From UBA974 sp002292405 (GTDB lineage: Bacteria > Bacteroidota > Bacteroidia > Flavobacteriales_D > Sanyastnellaceae): a DNA stretch of 64,000 bases. Both the position numbers and the translations under genes were made by a program. How positions within the stretch are numbered: the stretch's first letter is position 1; each line of letters begins with the position of its first letter. The notes under the pieces were generated by a model, which had not been told where the DNA came from, searched no databases, and worked only from the letters and a program-made list of their open reading frames with translations. Shown here piece by piece: positions 35,795 to 44,928 of the stretch. The stretch is from contig CALTBR010000003.1 of the NCBI GenBank assembly GCA_943842425.1, positions 434,001-498,000 of the forward strand. Reading direction: 5' to 3'.

Positions 35795-37570
35795 CTACTG
35801 GACTACCAATCTCTTTACTAATGATAAATTATCAGATGAGAGTAGTGTAATTTGGTATATTCCTGGAGAAAAATCGCTGACATTAATGCTAACCTGCCCC
35901 GATAAATTTGAATCTTTCATTTCATACACAATACGACCACCAGAGTCAGTAATTGTGATGTCAGCAGAGTTCAATTGATTGTTTACTGAAACCATCACGT
36001 TGTTATCCGCAGGGTTAGGGAAGATCTTAAAATCAACTCCTGTAAAAGTGTTAATTCCGTCCGCCCCACAATCAGAGCAAGAGTTGTAACAAACAATGTC
36101 TAATATTTCAGACGCACCACTTCTAGTATGAAGGCGGTTGAAAGCTCCGAAACCGTTTGGCACTCCACAACCTTCTGACTCAAAAGTAACCTCAAGGCTA
36201 TCAGCTCCCACAACAGAACCAGACTCTTCAACAGTGTAATCGGCTTCACCTCCTGGGAATGGGTCGCCATTTGTAAACTTATAGAACACCTCGGCTGCAC
36301 CAGAAACAACAGTCGTTATTTCCCAAACATCATCTCCGTCAGCATCGCTTAATGCAATAGCTCCTGACTGCCAAGCTGGGCTAGTGAAGCTACCAATAAT
36401 ATACACGCCGTCTAAACTTGTTTCCTCATCAGCCATGTTAACACGAAATGTGATTTCAGCAGCATCGGGATCAGGCATACAGGCAACTCCAGGACAGTTG
36501 TTATAACAAGCCTCGTAAACCATAGCCTCCTCTCCTACTACTAAGGTGCGGTTGCCATTAGCTATACAATCTCCAGCAGGGTTCTCGTTGTCAATATTTC
36601 CAGCTCCATTGCCTCCCCAATCGTTTCCGTTAATAAACTTAAACTCATAGTTTCCAGGAGCCATTTCTAATACAACTTCCCATATACCATCTCCATCAGA
36701 ATCATTTAGTGGTGTTGATCCGGGACTCCATCCTTGAAAATTCCCAGCTACGTGCACTCCATTTTCAGAGACTGCTGCTTGAGTTGTCATATCAACTCTG
36801 AGAGTTACACTTGAAGGCGAAACACAAGATCCACAGCTGTTGTAGCAAACTGGTGTTGCTGTTCCAGCGACAGACATTATAACATTTTCGCCATCTAGAG
36901 GTAATAGGCGATTTCCGTTTCCATCTTCACAATCAGATCCTGAGAGGTTTTCGTTTGGATCAAGCCAGCTATTTCCATTAACGAACTTGAATACTATTGA
37001 CTGAGTTGAATCTGGAATGAAAGACTGGATCGTCTCATATATCATATCGCCATCAACATCAAATAGCTCAGTTGTGGAAGGATCCCAACCTTGAAAACTA
37101 CCGGCAACATGCACACCTAATGCACTGACTGTTTCTTGTGACATATCAACTCTAAATCGAACAGTAGACATCCCGCAGGCAGCACAACTTTCATAGCATA
37201 CACTATATTCAACAGCATCATCTATACCTGTAACGAAAAGAAACCTGTTGTCATTTCCACTAACCTCTACTTGACAAGCACCTGGAACATCCTCTACGAA
37301 ATCCCAAGAATTACCGTTAATGAATTTGAATTCGAGAAGAGCTGGGCCGACAACGTCAAGAGAAAATGTGTAGATTCCATCCATATCGTCGTCAGTGAGT
37401 TCAGTCGCGACTGGGTCCCATCCCTGAAATCCTCCGGCAATGTGAACTCCCTCCGGACTTACAATTTCACCATTCATATCGACGGAGAAAGTGACTGTTG
37501 TGGAGGTTTGAGCGGAAAAAGTTACCGAAAAACACAGTAGAGCAAAAAACAAGTAGAAGTGCTTCATCAT
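35795..37570 (-). CDS. Secreted protein with four GVHxAGxFQGW modules and T9SS type A tail
   Basis: A 591-residue secreted protein with a signal peptide (about residues 1-20). Four modules of about 110-130 residues follow, each beginning F-x-V-(D/N)-M, containing GVHVAGxFQGWDP and DxDGDxIYE motifs and FKFxNGNxW, and ending with a CYxxC motif. They resemble E-set/glycogen-binding-like (AMPK-CBM48 or CBM20-type) beta-sandwiches. The C-terminus (DFKIFPNPADNNVMV to VKRLVVQ) is a type A sorting domain. The modules could bind carbohydrate; that is inferred from the fold-like motif only. Two ATG codons stand in tandem at the start. Confidence 0.82.
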   Translation of the reverse strand: MMKHFYLFFALLCFSVTFSAQTSTTVTFSVDMNGEIVSPEGVHIAGGFQGWDPVATELTDDDMDGIYTFSLDVVGPALLEFKFINGNSWDFVEDVPGACQVEVSGNDNRFLFVTGIDDAVEYSVCYESCAACGMSTVRFRVDMSQETVSALGVHVAGSFQGWDPSTTELFDVDGDMIYETIQSFIPDSTQSIVFKFVNGNSWLDPNENLSGSDCEDGNGNRLLPLDGENVIMSVAGTATPVCYNSCGSCVSPSSVTLRVDMTTQAAVSENGVHVAGNFQGWSPGSTPLNDSDGDGIWEVVLEMAPGNYEFKFINGNDWGGNGAGNIDNENPAGDCIANGNRTLVVGEEAMVYEACYNNCPGVACMPDPDAAEITFRVNMADEETSLDGVYIIGSFTSPAWQSGAIALSDADGDDVWEITTVVSGAAEVFYKFTNGDPFPGGEADYTVEESGSVVGADSLEVTFESEGCGVPNGFGAFNRLHTRSGASEILDIVCYNSCSDCGADGINTFTGVDFKIFPNPADNNVMVSVNNQLNSADITITDSGGRIVYEMKDSNLSGQVSINVSDFSPGIYQITLLSSDNLSLVKRLVVQ

Positions 37571-37601
37571 TTTAGATGTTTAATTTAAGGAAGTGTACTT
37601 T

Positions 37602-38015
37602 TTACACTTTCAACAAACATACATCATGTATCGCTTGTCTCCAAAGCTCAGGGATAAGAGTTGTTGAGCCCGAATCCAAGTCGAAACAAACGATAACAGT
37701 TCGGGACGAAGCAGCAAGTATTTTATTGTCTTCTTTAATAATGTGTGCATTGTAAGCAACTGTAAGGCTCTTTTCCCCTAATTTCTCTATCCATATTTCA
37801 ATTTCTAAAACGTCTTTAAGTTTTACAGGGTGCTTATAATCGACCTCTTGACGTGCGACAAGTACACCGTGTTTCTTCCAATCCCAACCTGCAGAAATTG
37901 TATTAAACAGTTCGATGCGGCTTTGCTCAAAATAGATGAGGTAGTTTGCGTTGTGAACGATTCCGTAGCTGTCGATGTCAGCAAATCTGATTTCGGGGCG
38001 ATATAATATACTCAT
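37602..38015 (-). CDS. Acyl-CoA thioesterase (YbgC/FadM-type hot-dog)
   Basis: A 137-residue hot-dog thioesterase. The motif RFADIDSYGIVHNANYLIYFEQSR (Asp in the catalytic position) and VDYKHPVKLKDVLEIEIWI are typical of the YbgC/FadM group. The substrate is unknown. A box TATCTTCG lies 5 nt before the ATG. It is divergent from the small membrane-protein gene. Confidence 0.83.
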   Translation of the reverse strand: MSILYRPEIRFADIDSYGIVHNANYLIYFEQSRIELFNTISAGWDWKKHGVLVARQEVDYKHPVKLKDVLEIEIWIEKLGEKSLTVAYNAHIIKEDNKILAASSRTVIVCFDLDSGSTTLIPELWRQAIHDVCLLKV

Positions 38016-38032
38016 GACCGCGAAGATAAATG

Positions 38033-38040
38033 TACTTTTG
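38033..38040 (+). promoter_or_regulatory. Perfect -7 box placed 4 nt before ATG
   Basis: TACTTTTG is a full match to TAnnTTTG and ends 4 nt before the ATG at 38045, predicting a leaderless mRNA. No clear -33 TTG is seen. Confidence 0.55.
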
Positions 38041-38044
38041 TAGT

Positions 38045-38368
38045 ATGCTTACAAGAAATAAAATACTCAGTCTTCTTCTTATTATTGGATTCTTATATTC
38101 AGCGGTTCAACTTTACCTAACATCTACCGCTGTAGCTTGGATGGCATCGGCACTCGCACATCTTGTTGTACTCATCTCAATAAGGATGGAAAGAATCCCT
38201 GAGTTTGACACTGATTTCCTAGGCATCTTAAATGTGACAGTAGGACTTGTTGCGACAATTGTTGGGTTAGGTCAGTGGGTTGTTTCTGGGGAAAGTGGAC
38301 CATTAGCGGTGATCGTTGCGTCTTCTGCTCTTGTCATTTGGGCTTTAAGAGAGACTAAACACAGTTAA
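38045..38368 (+). CDS. Small membrane protein, unknown function
   Basis: About 107 residues with three or four hydrophobic segments (ILSLLLIIGFLYSAVQ, AVAWMASALAHLVVLIS, GILNVTVGLVATIVGLG and LAVIVASSALVIWAL). No family was recognised. I chose the ATG at 38045 (MLTRNK), not the TTG 15 nt upstream, because the -7 box lies between them. It is probably an inner-membrane protein. It is isolated between the thioesterase and HU. Confidence 0.65.
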   Translation: MLTRNKILSLLLIIGFLYSAVQLYLTSTAVAWMASALAHLVVLISIRMERIPEFDTDFLGILNVTVGLVATIVGLGQWVVSGESGPLAVIVASSALVIWALRETKHS

Positions 38369-38476
38369 CTTCACTCCTTTTTGCCTGCTTTTCCTCGGAA
38401 AATCTGCTTTTTTATCGACTTTATTAACAAAAGATGCTAGTTTGTTCACAAAATAGGGGTAAATCACCTCTAAGCC

Positions 38477-38507
38477 TTGACAGTGTTAGGATTGTGGTCA
38501 TACATTG
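38477..38507 (+). promoter_or_regulatory. Possible promoter of the HU gene
   Basis: TTG at 38477-38479, 21-nt spacer and TACATTGC-like box from 38501 (weaker -7 match). The leader to the ATG at 38555 would be about 45 nt. Confidence 0.35.
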
Positions 38508-38554
38508 CGACTGACAAGAAACAATATTGTTTAATTTATTAAAAATTCATTCAC

Positions 38555-38818
38555 ATGAACAAAGCAGAATTAGTTGATGCAATGGCCTCAAGCGCTGGCA
38601 TCTCAAAAGCAGACTCAGGTCGTGCACTAGAAGGTTTCCTCGATGCTACGAAAGGTGCTCTCGCTAAAGGCGATCGCGTATCTCTAGTAGGTTTTGGTTC
38701 TTTCTCTGTAAATCACCGCCCAGCTCGTAAGGGTCGTAACCCACAAACTGGTGCTGAAATTCAGATCAAAGCAAAGAACGTTGTAAAATTCAAAGCAGGA
38801 TCAGGCCTAGTGGTTTAA
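38555..38818 (+). CDS. HU-family DNA-binding protein
   Basis: Nucleoid-associated protein that bends DNA. The 87 residues have the HU N-terminal helices (MNKAELVDAMASSAGISKADS), GDRVSLVGFGSF and the DNA-intercalating arm containing RKGRNPQTG, followed by PAxxVVKFKAG. The length is typical. It stands alone with its own promoter region and a strong terminator, consistent with high expression. Confidence 0.95.
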   Translation: MNKAELVDAMASSAGISKADSGRALEGFLDATKGALAKGDRVSLVGFGSFSVNHRPARKGRNPQTGAEIQIKAKNVVKFKAGSGLVV

Positions 38819-38840
38819 CTCGGATTTGACTTAAAGTCTT

Positions 38841-38873
38841 AAGCCTCTCCTTCGGGAGGGGCTTTTTATTTTT
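38841..38873 (+). terminator. Terminator after HU gene
   Basis: AGCCTCTCC-TTCG-GGAGGGGCT stem-loop (one G-T pair) with a stable TTCG tetraloop and a T-rich tail. Confidence 0.85.
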
Positions 38874-38892
38874 ACACTATTTATTTTTCTTA

Positions 38893-39588
38893 ATGTCCGT
38901 ACTTAAAAATAAAATACAGCAGTGTATCGACGTTTTGACACCTATCTTAACTGAGAGTAGATTGGCGAAGTTTGAGCAAGTGCTGTCAAATAGGACGCGT
39001 CACGTAGCAATGGTTTTAGAGGATGTATACCAAAGCCGGAACACCAGTGCCGTCATGCGCAGTGCAGACGGAATGGGGATACAGGATATATATATGGTGG
39101 AGAGTTACAATGTTTGGTCTAAAAACCGAAGCGTTTCGAAGGGGGCCTCAAGGTGGCTCACCTTACATAGATATCTAGATTCTAAAGAACCACACGCTGC
39201 CTGCCTGGCAAAACTTCGAGCGGGAGGATATCGAATCGTAGCCACATCACCTCACAAGGGTGGCTTCACACCTGATACACTTCCCATAGACAAACCGGTA
39301 GCGATTGTGATGGGAACTGAATTTAAAGGTATCTCTGACAAAATGATGGCTGAAGTAGATGATTTCGTTGAAATTCCCATGTATGGATTTTCCGAAAGCT
39401 TTAACATCTCGGTTGCATCTGCCGTAGTGATGAACAGGGTTTGCACAAGGGTGCGTGAAGAAGGGATTGGGGTTGGACTTAGTGAAGATGAGAAACAATA
39501 TCTCAGACTAAAATGGGTGTTTAGATCCGTAAAATTTGCAGACAAAATCTTAAAAAGATACGGCCTTGAAATGCCCATAGAAAAATGA
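38893..39588 (+). CDS. trmH: tRNA (guanosine-2'-O-)-methyltransferase TrmH (SPOUT)
   Basis: SPOUT-fold methyltransferase for 2'-O-methylation of G18 in tRNA. The N-terminal QVLSNRTRHVAMVLEDVYQSRNTSAVMRSADGMG segment (broken into two parts by a loop) and the C-terminal IVMGTEFKGIS, EIPMYGFSESFNISVASAVVM knot motifs match TrmH. The 231-residue length fits. It overlaps the MATE transporter gene by 4 bp (ATGA). Confidence 0.88.
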   Translation: MSVLKNKIQQCIDVLTPILTESRLAKFEQVLSNRTRHVAMVLEDVYQSRNTSAVMRSADGMGIQDIYMVESYNVWSKNRSVSKGASRWLTLHRYLDSKEPHAACLAKLRAGGYRIVATSPHKGGFTPDTLPIDKPVAIVMGTEFKGISDKMMAEVDDFVEIPMYGFSESFNISVASAVVMNRVCTRVREEGIGVGLSEDEKQYLRLKWVFRSVKFADKILKRYGLEMPIEK

Positions 39589-40961
39589 GCCAACAAGTGC
39601 CAGGGAAATTAAGGGTAGATACTTTGGGTCTATTAAAAATCGCTCTGCCGATTTCCATCGGCACGTTTGTACAATTTTTAGTTGTGCTTACCGACAATTA
39701 TTTCCTTGCTCGCGTTGGTGAGTCGGCGATTAATGGTGCGGGCAATGCTGGACTGACGTATCTGACATTTGGGATGGTAATCTTCGGAAGCGCCACTGGG
39801 ATTCAGATTTTAGTTGCACGAAGACACGGAGAAAGTAATGATGCTATGCAGATCCGGACCGGACGTATGGGGTGGCTTATTAATTTAGGAATGGGAGTGA
39901 TCATGCTTGGCATATTGTTAGTCTTAAATCGAGGCTTTCTTGGAGGACTGATATCGAACGAGGAGGTTCGTGAAGTTTTCGAGCAGTATTTAGGAACTCG
40001 TATTTGGGGATTCATCCCCTTTGGAATCACATTTGCGATAACGGCATACTGGACGGGACTAGCTAGAACTCAGCTCCTACTTGCTGTCAGTTTAACTACA
40101 GCTTTTACTAACCTCGTCTTAGATTACTCATGGATAGAAGGGAACCTAGGCTTCGAAGCTATGGGACATATCGGAGCCGCTCGAGCATCTCTTACTGCTG
40201 AAATAACTGGTCTTTTAGTTGCTGTTGCTCTCATGCTGAAGGTAGAACCTCGTTTTTTTAAACTTCCGAAACGGCCTGATGGAGAGGTTATTCGTGCATG
40301 GTGGGCAATATCTGGACCGCTAATGGGCCAACTTTTAATTACTGTCGGAACTTGGACTTCATTCTTCTTCTTCGTGGAGAAAGTAGGATCAACCGAGCTC
40401 AAGATTTCTCACATTGGCCGTAACGCCTTTATGCTTGCCTTCGTTGTTGCTTCAGGCATAGCCCAAACAACCCGTACCGTTATATCCCAGCTTATTGGCT
40501 CCGGCCGCAATTCTGAACTCATATCAGTAGTTAAAAGATTAGGACTCATAAACATAATAGGTGTCTTAATTCTGACGCATGGCTTTATTCTCTATCCCCA
40601 TACAATAGCGAGCATCTTCTTTAATGACCCACTAGATATAGAAAGTATGGCAAAGACGTTCTATACTCTTTTTATCGCCGTTATCGGGTTTTCTATTGCG
40701 ACTCTCTTCCTTGCAACGCTTGAGGGTGCAGGAGGAACGAAACGCGCTTTCATCATTGAAATAATCGCAGCAGGATGCTATATATGCGCTGCCAGTTACC
40801 TCACTACTGAATATAACGGGCAGTATTTCTCCATCGAGGTTATTTGGCGTGTAGAATGGGTGTACTTTACATTAATCGGAATAGGAAGCTATCTAATGCT
40901 TAGAAACGGGATGTGGAAGAAGGGGCTGGAATCTTTAAGTGAAAGTGAAGTGAAAGAGTAA
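39585..40961 (+). CDS. MATE-family efflux transporter
   Basis: A 458-residue membrane protein with about 12 hydrophobic segments and two internal repeats, as in multidrug and toxic-compound extrusion pumps. Visible features are PISIGTFVQFLVVLTDNYFLARVG at the N-terminus (the MATE repeat start) and SGPLMGQLLITVGTW at the start of the second half. The substrate is unknown; transport is expected to be driven by Na+ or H+. It is coupled to trmH upstream and fmt downstream (3 nt apart). Confidence 0.88.
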   Translation: MSQQVPGKLRVDTLGLLKIALPISIGTFVQFLVVLTDNYFLARVGESAINGAGNAGLTYLTFGMVIFGSATGIQILVARRHGESNDAMQIRTGRMGWLINLGMGVIMLGILLVLNRGFLGGLISNEEVREVFEQYLGTRIWGFIPFGITFAITAYWTGLARTQLLLAVSLTTAFTNLVLDYSWIEGNLGFEAMGHIGAARASLTAEITGLLVAVALMLKVEPRFFKLPKRPDGEVIRAWWAISGPLMGQLLITVGTWTSFFFFVEKVGSTELKISHIGRNAFMLAFVVASGIAQTTRTVISQLIGSGRNSELISVVKRLGLINIIGVLILTHGFILYPHTIASIFFNDPLDIESMAKTFYTLFIAVIGFSIATLFLATLEGAGGTKRAFIIEIIAAGCYICAASYLTTEYNGQYFSIEVIWRVEWVYFTLIGIGSYLMLRNGMWKKGLESLSESEVKE

Positions 40962-40964
40962 GAA

Positions 40965-41948
40965 ATGAAAAAGTTGAGAATCGTATATTTAGGGACGCCG
41001 GAATTTGCGGCGACGTGTTTGGAGGCTTTATTAAAGGGCAGGCACGAAGTCGTAGGTGTAGTTACTGCTCCTGATCGAGAGCGTGGACGTGGGCGTATCA
41101 TTACTCAGTCTGACGTTAAAAAACTCGCGCTTGAGAGGGGCTTACCCATCGTTCAGCCGGAACGACTTCGTTCGGAGGAATTCCTCGAAACATTAAAGGG
41201 ATGGAATGCTGATTTAGGAGTGGTCGTAGCATTTAGAATGTTGCCTGAGGTAGTTTGGTCTATGCCTAAGATGGGGACTGTAAATCTGCATGGCTCTTTG
41301 CTGCCTCAATTCCGTGGAGCCGCACCTATTCAGAGAGCAATTATGGCTGGCGCGACAGAAAGTGGGGCCACCACATTCCTTCTTACAGGATCTATCGACA
41401 AGGGCGATATGCTAGGTCAAGTGGTTGTGCCGATAGGTCCAAATGAAAACGCTGGATCGCTACACGACCGTATCCTAGAAAGTGGTAAATATTTGCTTGC
41501 AAAAACCGTAGACGATTTAGCTGATGGTGTCGCGCAAACTATTCCACAGGCAGAAGTTATTTCTGAATTAAATGTCGATATCCTCGATGCCCACAAACTT
41601 TTTAAGGAAGACAGAAAGATTTCATGGTTGCGCTCTGCAGGAGATTTACACAACCATATTCGAGGCCTTGCCCCATACCCTGGGGCTTTCACTACTTTAC
41701 CTGACGCTCCAGAAATACCTGTGAAAATTCTTGAGTCTCGGACTGCTAATGACCATTCAGGTGAATTAGAGGTAGGTGAAATTTCAATTCATGAAGGACG
41801 GATGTATGTCGGATGTGGAAAATCTGTGCAGGAGAACGGAAACGGCATACTCGAAATACTTCGCATACAACCTCCCGGCAAAGGAGCTATGGATGCAGGC
41901 TCGTATCTAAGGGGATTGCGTGATGAGATCACTCACTTTACAGTCTAA
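40965..41948 (+). CDS. fmt: Methionyl-tRNA formyltransferase
   Basis: Formylates initiator Met-tRNA with 10-formyl-THF. The N-terminal Rossmann-type domain begins IVYLGTPEFAA, and the formyl-transfer motif NLHGSLLPQFRGAAPIQRAI (residues about 109-128, with the catalytic Asn and His) is intact. The C-terminal tRNA-binding domain starts near residue 210. The length of 327 residues is typical. It is the last gene of the trmH-MATE-fmt run; the following CotH gene has its own box. Confidence 0.95.
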   Translation: MKKLRIVYLGTPEFAATCLEALLKGRHEVVGVVTAPDRERGRGRIITQSDVKKLALERGLPIVQPERLRSEEFLETLKGWNADLGVVVAFRMLPEVVWSMPKMGTVNLHGSLLPQFRGAAPIQRAIMAGATESGATTFLLTGSIDKGDMLGQVVVPIGPNENAGSLHDRILESGKYLLAKTVDDLADGVAQTIPQAEVISELNVDILDAHKLFKEDRKISWLRSAGDLHNHIRGLAPYPGAFTTLPDAPEIPVKILESRTANDHSGELEVGEISIHEGRMYVGCGKSVQENGNGILEILRIQPPGKGAMDAGSYLRGLRDEITHFTV

Positions 41949-41954
41949 GCATTG

Positions 41955-41962
41955 TATCTTGT
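41955..41962 (+). promoter_or_regulatory. Weak -7 box 4 nt before the CotH-gene ATG
   Basis: TATCTTGT (two mismatches from TAnnTTTG) ends 4 nt before the ATG at 41967. Same spacing as the other leaderless candidates; included for completeness. Confidence 0.35.
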
Positions 41963-41966
41963 GGAT

Positions 41967-44216
41967 ATGAAAAAATATTTGCTGCTTTTCTTCTGCTTCA
42001 TTCTAGTTTTTCCTCTTCAACATTCAGCCCAAACTTTCCCACTTCCCTCCCCCACGTTCGGCCCAGCCTTCCTGCAAAGTGAGGTTGCCGTCATTGAGGT
42101 CATTCTCGAACCAGAGGATTGGGATTACATTCTTCACCCCGACAATGAGCAAAGTAATATTGAACATCCAGCGACTTTTATCTACACTTCGGTTGCGGGA
42201 TCAGATACGATGTACGATGTCGGATTTAGGCTTCGCGGAAATACATCAAGGGCTGCTGGCAAGAAGTCCTTTAAGGTGAGTATGAATACGTTTGTAAATG
42301 GCCAAAAGTGGAACGGTCTTGAAAAACTAAACTTAAACGGGGAGCACAATGACCCGTCAGCATTGAGATCGAGAATGGCTTGGGAGTTTATGAGGTCACA
42401 GGAGATGGTCGCACCAAGGTATAGTCATGTGGAGCTGTATGTAAATGGAGAGTATCGAGGGTTATACCTAAATCTAGAGCATGTCGATGAAAACTTTTTA
42501 GCCAGGAGGTTTATGAATCCACTTGGCAAGCTTTGGAAATGTACTTATCCTGCCGACCTCAGTTACAATGGATCTGATGGCGAAGATTACATGTATCCTC
42601 ATCCATGGGACGATGAACGCGTTTACGATCTTAAACATGGCGGAACTGGCATAAACGGAGATCCCACAGGCGAAGATTATAACGCTATAGCCGAGCTCGC
42701 TACTATCCTTCACGAAGTTTCTACGGAGAATCTCCCGTGCGAGATTGAGCAGGTCTTTGACGTGAGTTATTTTCTAAAGGTCGCTGCGCTTGAGATTTTA
42801 GTTGGGCATTGGGATAATTATTTTGGGAACATGAATAACTATTACCTGTACGAACGTCCCGAAGATGGTAAGCTGATGATGTTCACGTATGACGTAGATA
42901 ATACTTTAGGTGTACAGTGGTGGGGGGACTATGCAAACCAGAACCCGTTCGACTACTCCCCCAAAGATTTCAGGCCGCTTTACGACCGGCTTATGGAAGT
43001 TGAAGAGTACCGTGAAATACTTGGAGCTTTTATCAATGCCGCCCTTGAGGATGGATTTAATGGTCCTGATTGGGCGATGCGAGGAAACGAGCTAATCGCT
43101 CTTTGTACATCGGCCGCACTAAACGATACATATAGAACATTAGATTACGGATTCGACAACAACGACTTCCTACAATCTGTTTCAACAGCTTGGGGCGGCC
43201 ACATAAGTAATGGCATTGCTCCTTATGTTTTGGAACGAGCAAATTCTATCACTTCACAAATCAACCCAGATGATCAACTTAGAAGCCTTCAAGCTTACGC
43301 AAAAACCCCAGTTCACAACGATACCCTAACGATATACGCTGAGACATATGGCTCTCCCTCCTACCTCATCGCCACTATATTACTTAACAACGCTTCGAGC
43401 TTCACTTCACCCCTAAGTGAAATTGAACCGGGACTTTGGAGGGTGGATGTCGTACTAACTGGAGTTACATCAACAGAGTGGATTGTTCATGCCACATACG
43501 AAAATAACGTCTCTCTCCCCACGGTCATAAACTCCCCTTGTACTCTCGGGCAAGCCTGGATCTCTTGGCTACCATCGCCCAATTTTGTTCTTAATGAGGT
43601 AATGCCACTTAACAACAGTTTCAATCAAGATCCCTCTGGGGGTTTTCCTGACTGGGCAGAGATTTACAACTCCTCAGCATCTCCCGCTTCAGTTGTAAAT
43701 ATGTACCTCACAGATAATATAGATATCCCCACAAAATATAAATTCCCAGAATTCACTGTAGAACCTAACGATCATCGCCTAATCTACCTTGACAACGATC
43801 TCGAACAAGGGCCACTACATGCTCCTTTTCATATAGACTCTAGTTGTGATGATCTCACTTTAATTACCTGGGATGATTTCGGATGGAGGGTTATAGATAG
43901 AGTGGTTTGGTCTGACGCATTACCTGTAAACACAAGCTACGGACGTGTCGAAGATGGATACTCTGAGTGGATGACTTTCGTTCCTCTAACGAACACTCCT
44001 CCCACCCCTTTAGCCGCCAACTCAGGCATGATTATCGCGCCCTGCCCAGAAGACCTCAACGGCGACGGATCAATTACAGTACAAGATGTCTTAATCGTAC
44101 TAGCCAACTTCGGATGTTTGGCACCAGAACCATGTATAGGAGACATAGACTCAAGCAACTATGTAGGCGTTAGCGACGTCTTAGATATGTTATCCGCATT
44201 TGGATCCAACTGTTAA
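41967..44216 (+). CDS. Secreted CotH-kinase protein with lamin-tail-like domain and dockerin-like C-terminus
   Basis: A 749-residue exported protein. After the signal peptide (about residues 1-22, ending HSAQ) comes a CotH kinase-like domain (about 40-440): LRGNTSRAAGKKSFKV, LNLNGEHNDPSALRSRM, LYLNLEHVDENFL, HWDNYFGNMNNYYLY and FTYDVDNTLG, the last carrying acidic metal-binding residues. About 545-680 looks like a lamin-tail domain (FVLNEVMPLNN, WAEIYNSS). The last 60 residues hold two DxNxDGxxxVxDxLxxLxxFG repeats resembling dockerin EF-hand modules. CotH proteins phosphorylate proteins in spore coats or are secreted kinases. No standard T9SS tail is seen. The ATG at 41967 replaces a TTG 15 nt upstream. 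Confidence 0.82.
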   Translation: MKKYLLLFFCFILVFPLQHSAQTFPLPSPTFGPAFLQSEVAVIEVILEPEDWDYILHPDNEQSNIEHPATFIYTSVAGSDTMYDVGFRLRGNTSRAAGKKSFKVSMNTFVNGQKWNGLEKLNLNGEHNDPSALRSRMAWEFMRSQEMVAPRYSHVELYVNGEYRGLYLNLEHVDENFLARRFMNPLGKLWKCTYPADLSYNGSDGEDYMYPHPWDDERVYDLKHGGTGINGDPTGEDYNAIAELATILHEVSTENLPCEIEQVFDVSYFLKVAALEILVGHWDNYFGNMNNYYLYERPEDGKLMMFTYDVDNTLGVQWWGDYANQNPFDYSPKDFRPLYDRLMEVEEYREILGAFINAALEDGFNGPDWAMRGNELIALCTSAALNDTYRTLDYGFDNNDFLQSVSTAWGGHISNGIAPYVLERANSITSQINPDDQLRSLQAYAKTPVHNDTLTIYAETYGSPSYLIATILLNNASSFTSPLSEIEPGLWRVDVVLTGVTSTEWIVHATYENNVSLPTVINSPCTLGQAWISWLPSPNFVLNEVMPLNNSFNQDPSGGFPDWAEIYNSSASPASVVNMYLTDNIDIPTKYKFPEFTVEPNDHRLIYLDNDLEQGPLHAPFHIDSSCDDLTLITWDDFGWRVIDRVVWSDALPVNTSYGRVEDGYSEWMTFVPLTNTPPTPLAANSGMIIAPCPEDLNGDGSITVQDVLIVLANFGCLAPEPCIGDIDSSNYVGVSDVLDMLSAFGSNC

Positions 44217-44223
44217 GCACACT

Positions 44224-44858
44224 ATGAAAATCTCCTTACCGCCCTTTCCTTCGCTATCATTTCATGTATCTCTTTTTCCCAATCCTCATCATCTCTCCCC
44301 CACAACATTACTATACACGAGAAACTTAGCGCATTACAGAGTGGATATGAACGTCCCGAAGCCTCTGAGAGAGCAACAACAACTCCACCACCCTATGGAA
44401 ATCTGAGAGCTATGGCCGAGTGGTAGGAAATTCAAGCAATTGTCGTTTCTTGGACTTCGTACACAGGGATTTTAAAGCAAATTGTAGCTGCCTCAGTAAG
44501 CGAATGTCACGTAATCATACTCTCTGAAAACCCTTCTAGCACACAATCCTACCTTCAGAACTCGAGCTACGGAGGCGCTGTAAGCATGGATAACATTACG
44601 ATTATTGACACCAACTTAAATTCAATTTGGGTTAGAGATTATAGAGGGACTACTGTTTACGGAAACGAAGTAGACAACAGTTTGCTCGTAGATTGGATAT
44701 ACAACAGACCCCGCCCTGCAGACGACATCACTCCAGCAGTAGTCGCTTCAGCCATAGGACTAGACATCTACACTGAAGTAAGTAAATATTTCATTGTCCA
44801 AGAATTATATCTGAAATATATCGCTATTCTGCTGTATAAGTTTGGCAACACTACTTAA
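44224..44858 (+). pseudogene. Broken peptidyl-arginine/agmatine deiminase family gene
   Basis: Remnant of a secreted agmatine/peptidyl-arginine deiminase-family gene. It starts ATG AAA ATC TCC and then needs a -1 correction near 44239 to read on as a signal peptide (ALSFAIISCISFSQ) and mature N-terminus. An in-frame TAG at 44424-44426 stands where related proteins read E in AEW-E-EIQ. After it the frame stays open and reads VVSWTSYTGILKQIV, VIILSE and SIWVRDYR, the substrate-binding region of the family, to about residue 180. The C-terminal half, including the catalytic His and Cys, is missing and the frame ends at 44858. Three independent lesions make function very unlikely. Confidence 0.8.
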
Positions 44859-44873
44859 AAAAATTGCAGCACT

Positions 44874-44905
44874 AAAAAAGGGACACCCAATGGGCGTCCC
44901 TTTTT
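44874..44905 (-). terminator. Terminator of the S8 peptidase gene
   Basis: AAAAAAGGGAC-a-CCC/GGG-c-GTCCCTTTTT stem-loop with one internal mismatch, just beyond the minus-strand stop. Confidence 0.8.
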
Positions 44906-44928
44906 ATATTATAGTTTATAACGAGTGA

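Noticed and set aside
38893..38905. Leaderless promoter TATTTTTC before trmH
   Set aside because: The box ends 3 nt from the ATG and lies in a T-rich terminator tail; too weak to include.
44200..44406. 68-residue frame after the CotH gene
   Set aside because: Composition is out-of-frame with the signal-peptide-like sequence of the deiminase remnant; it is a frameshift product.
44586..44858. Stand-alone small gene of 90 residues
   Set aside because: It is in frame with upstream deiminase-like sequence and forms the tail of the pseudogene.
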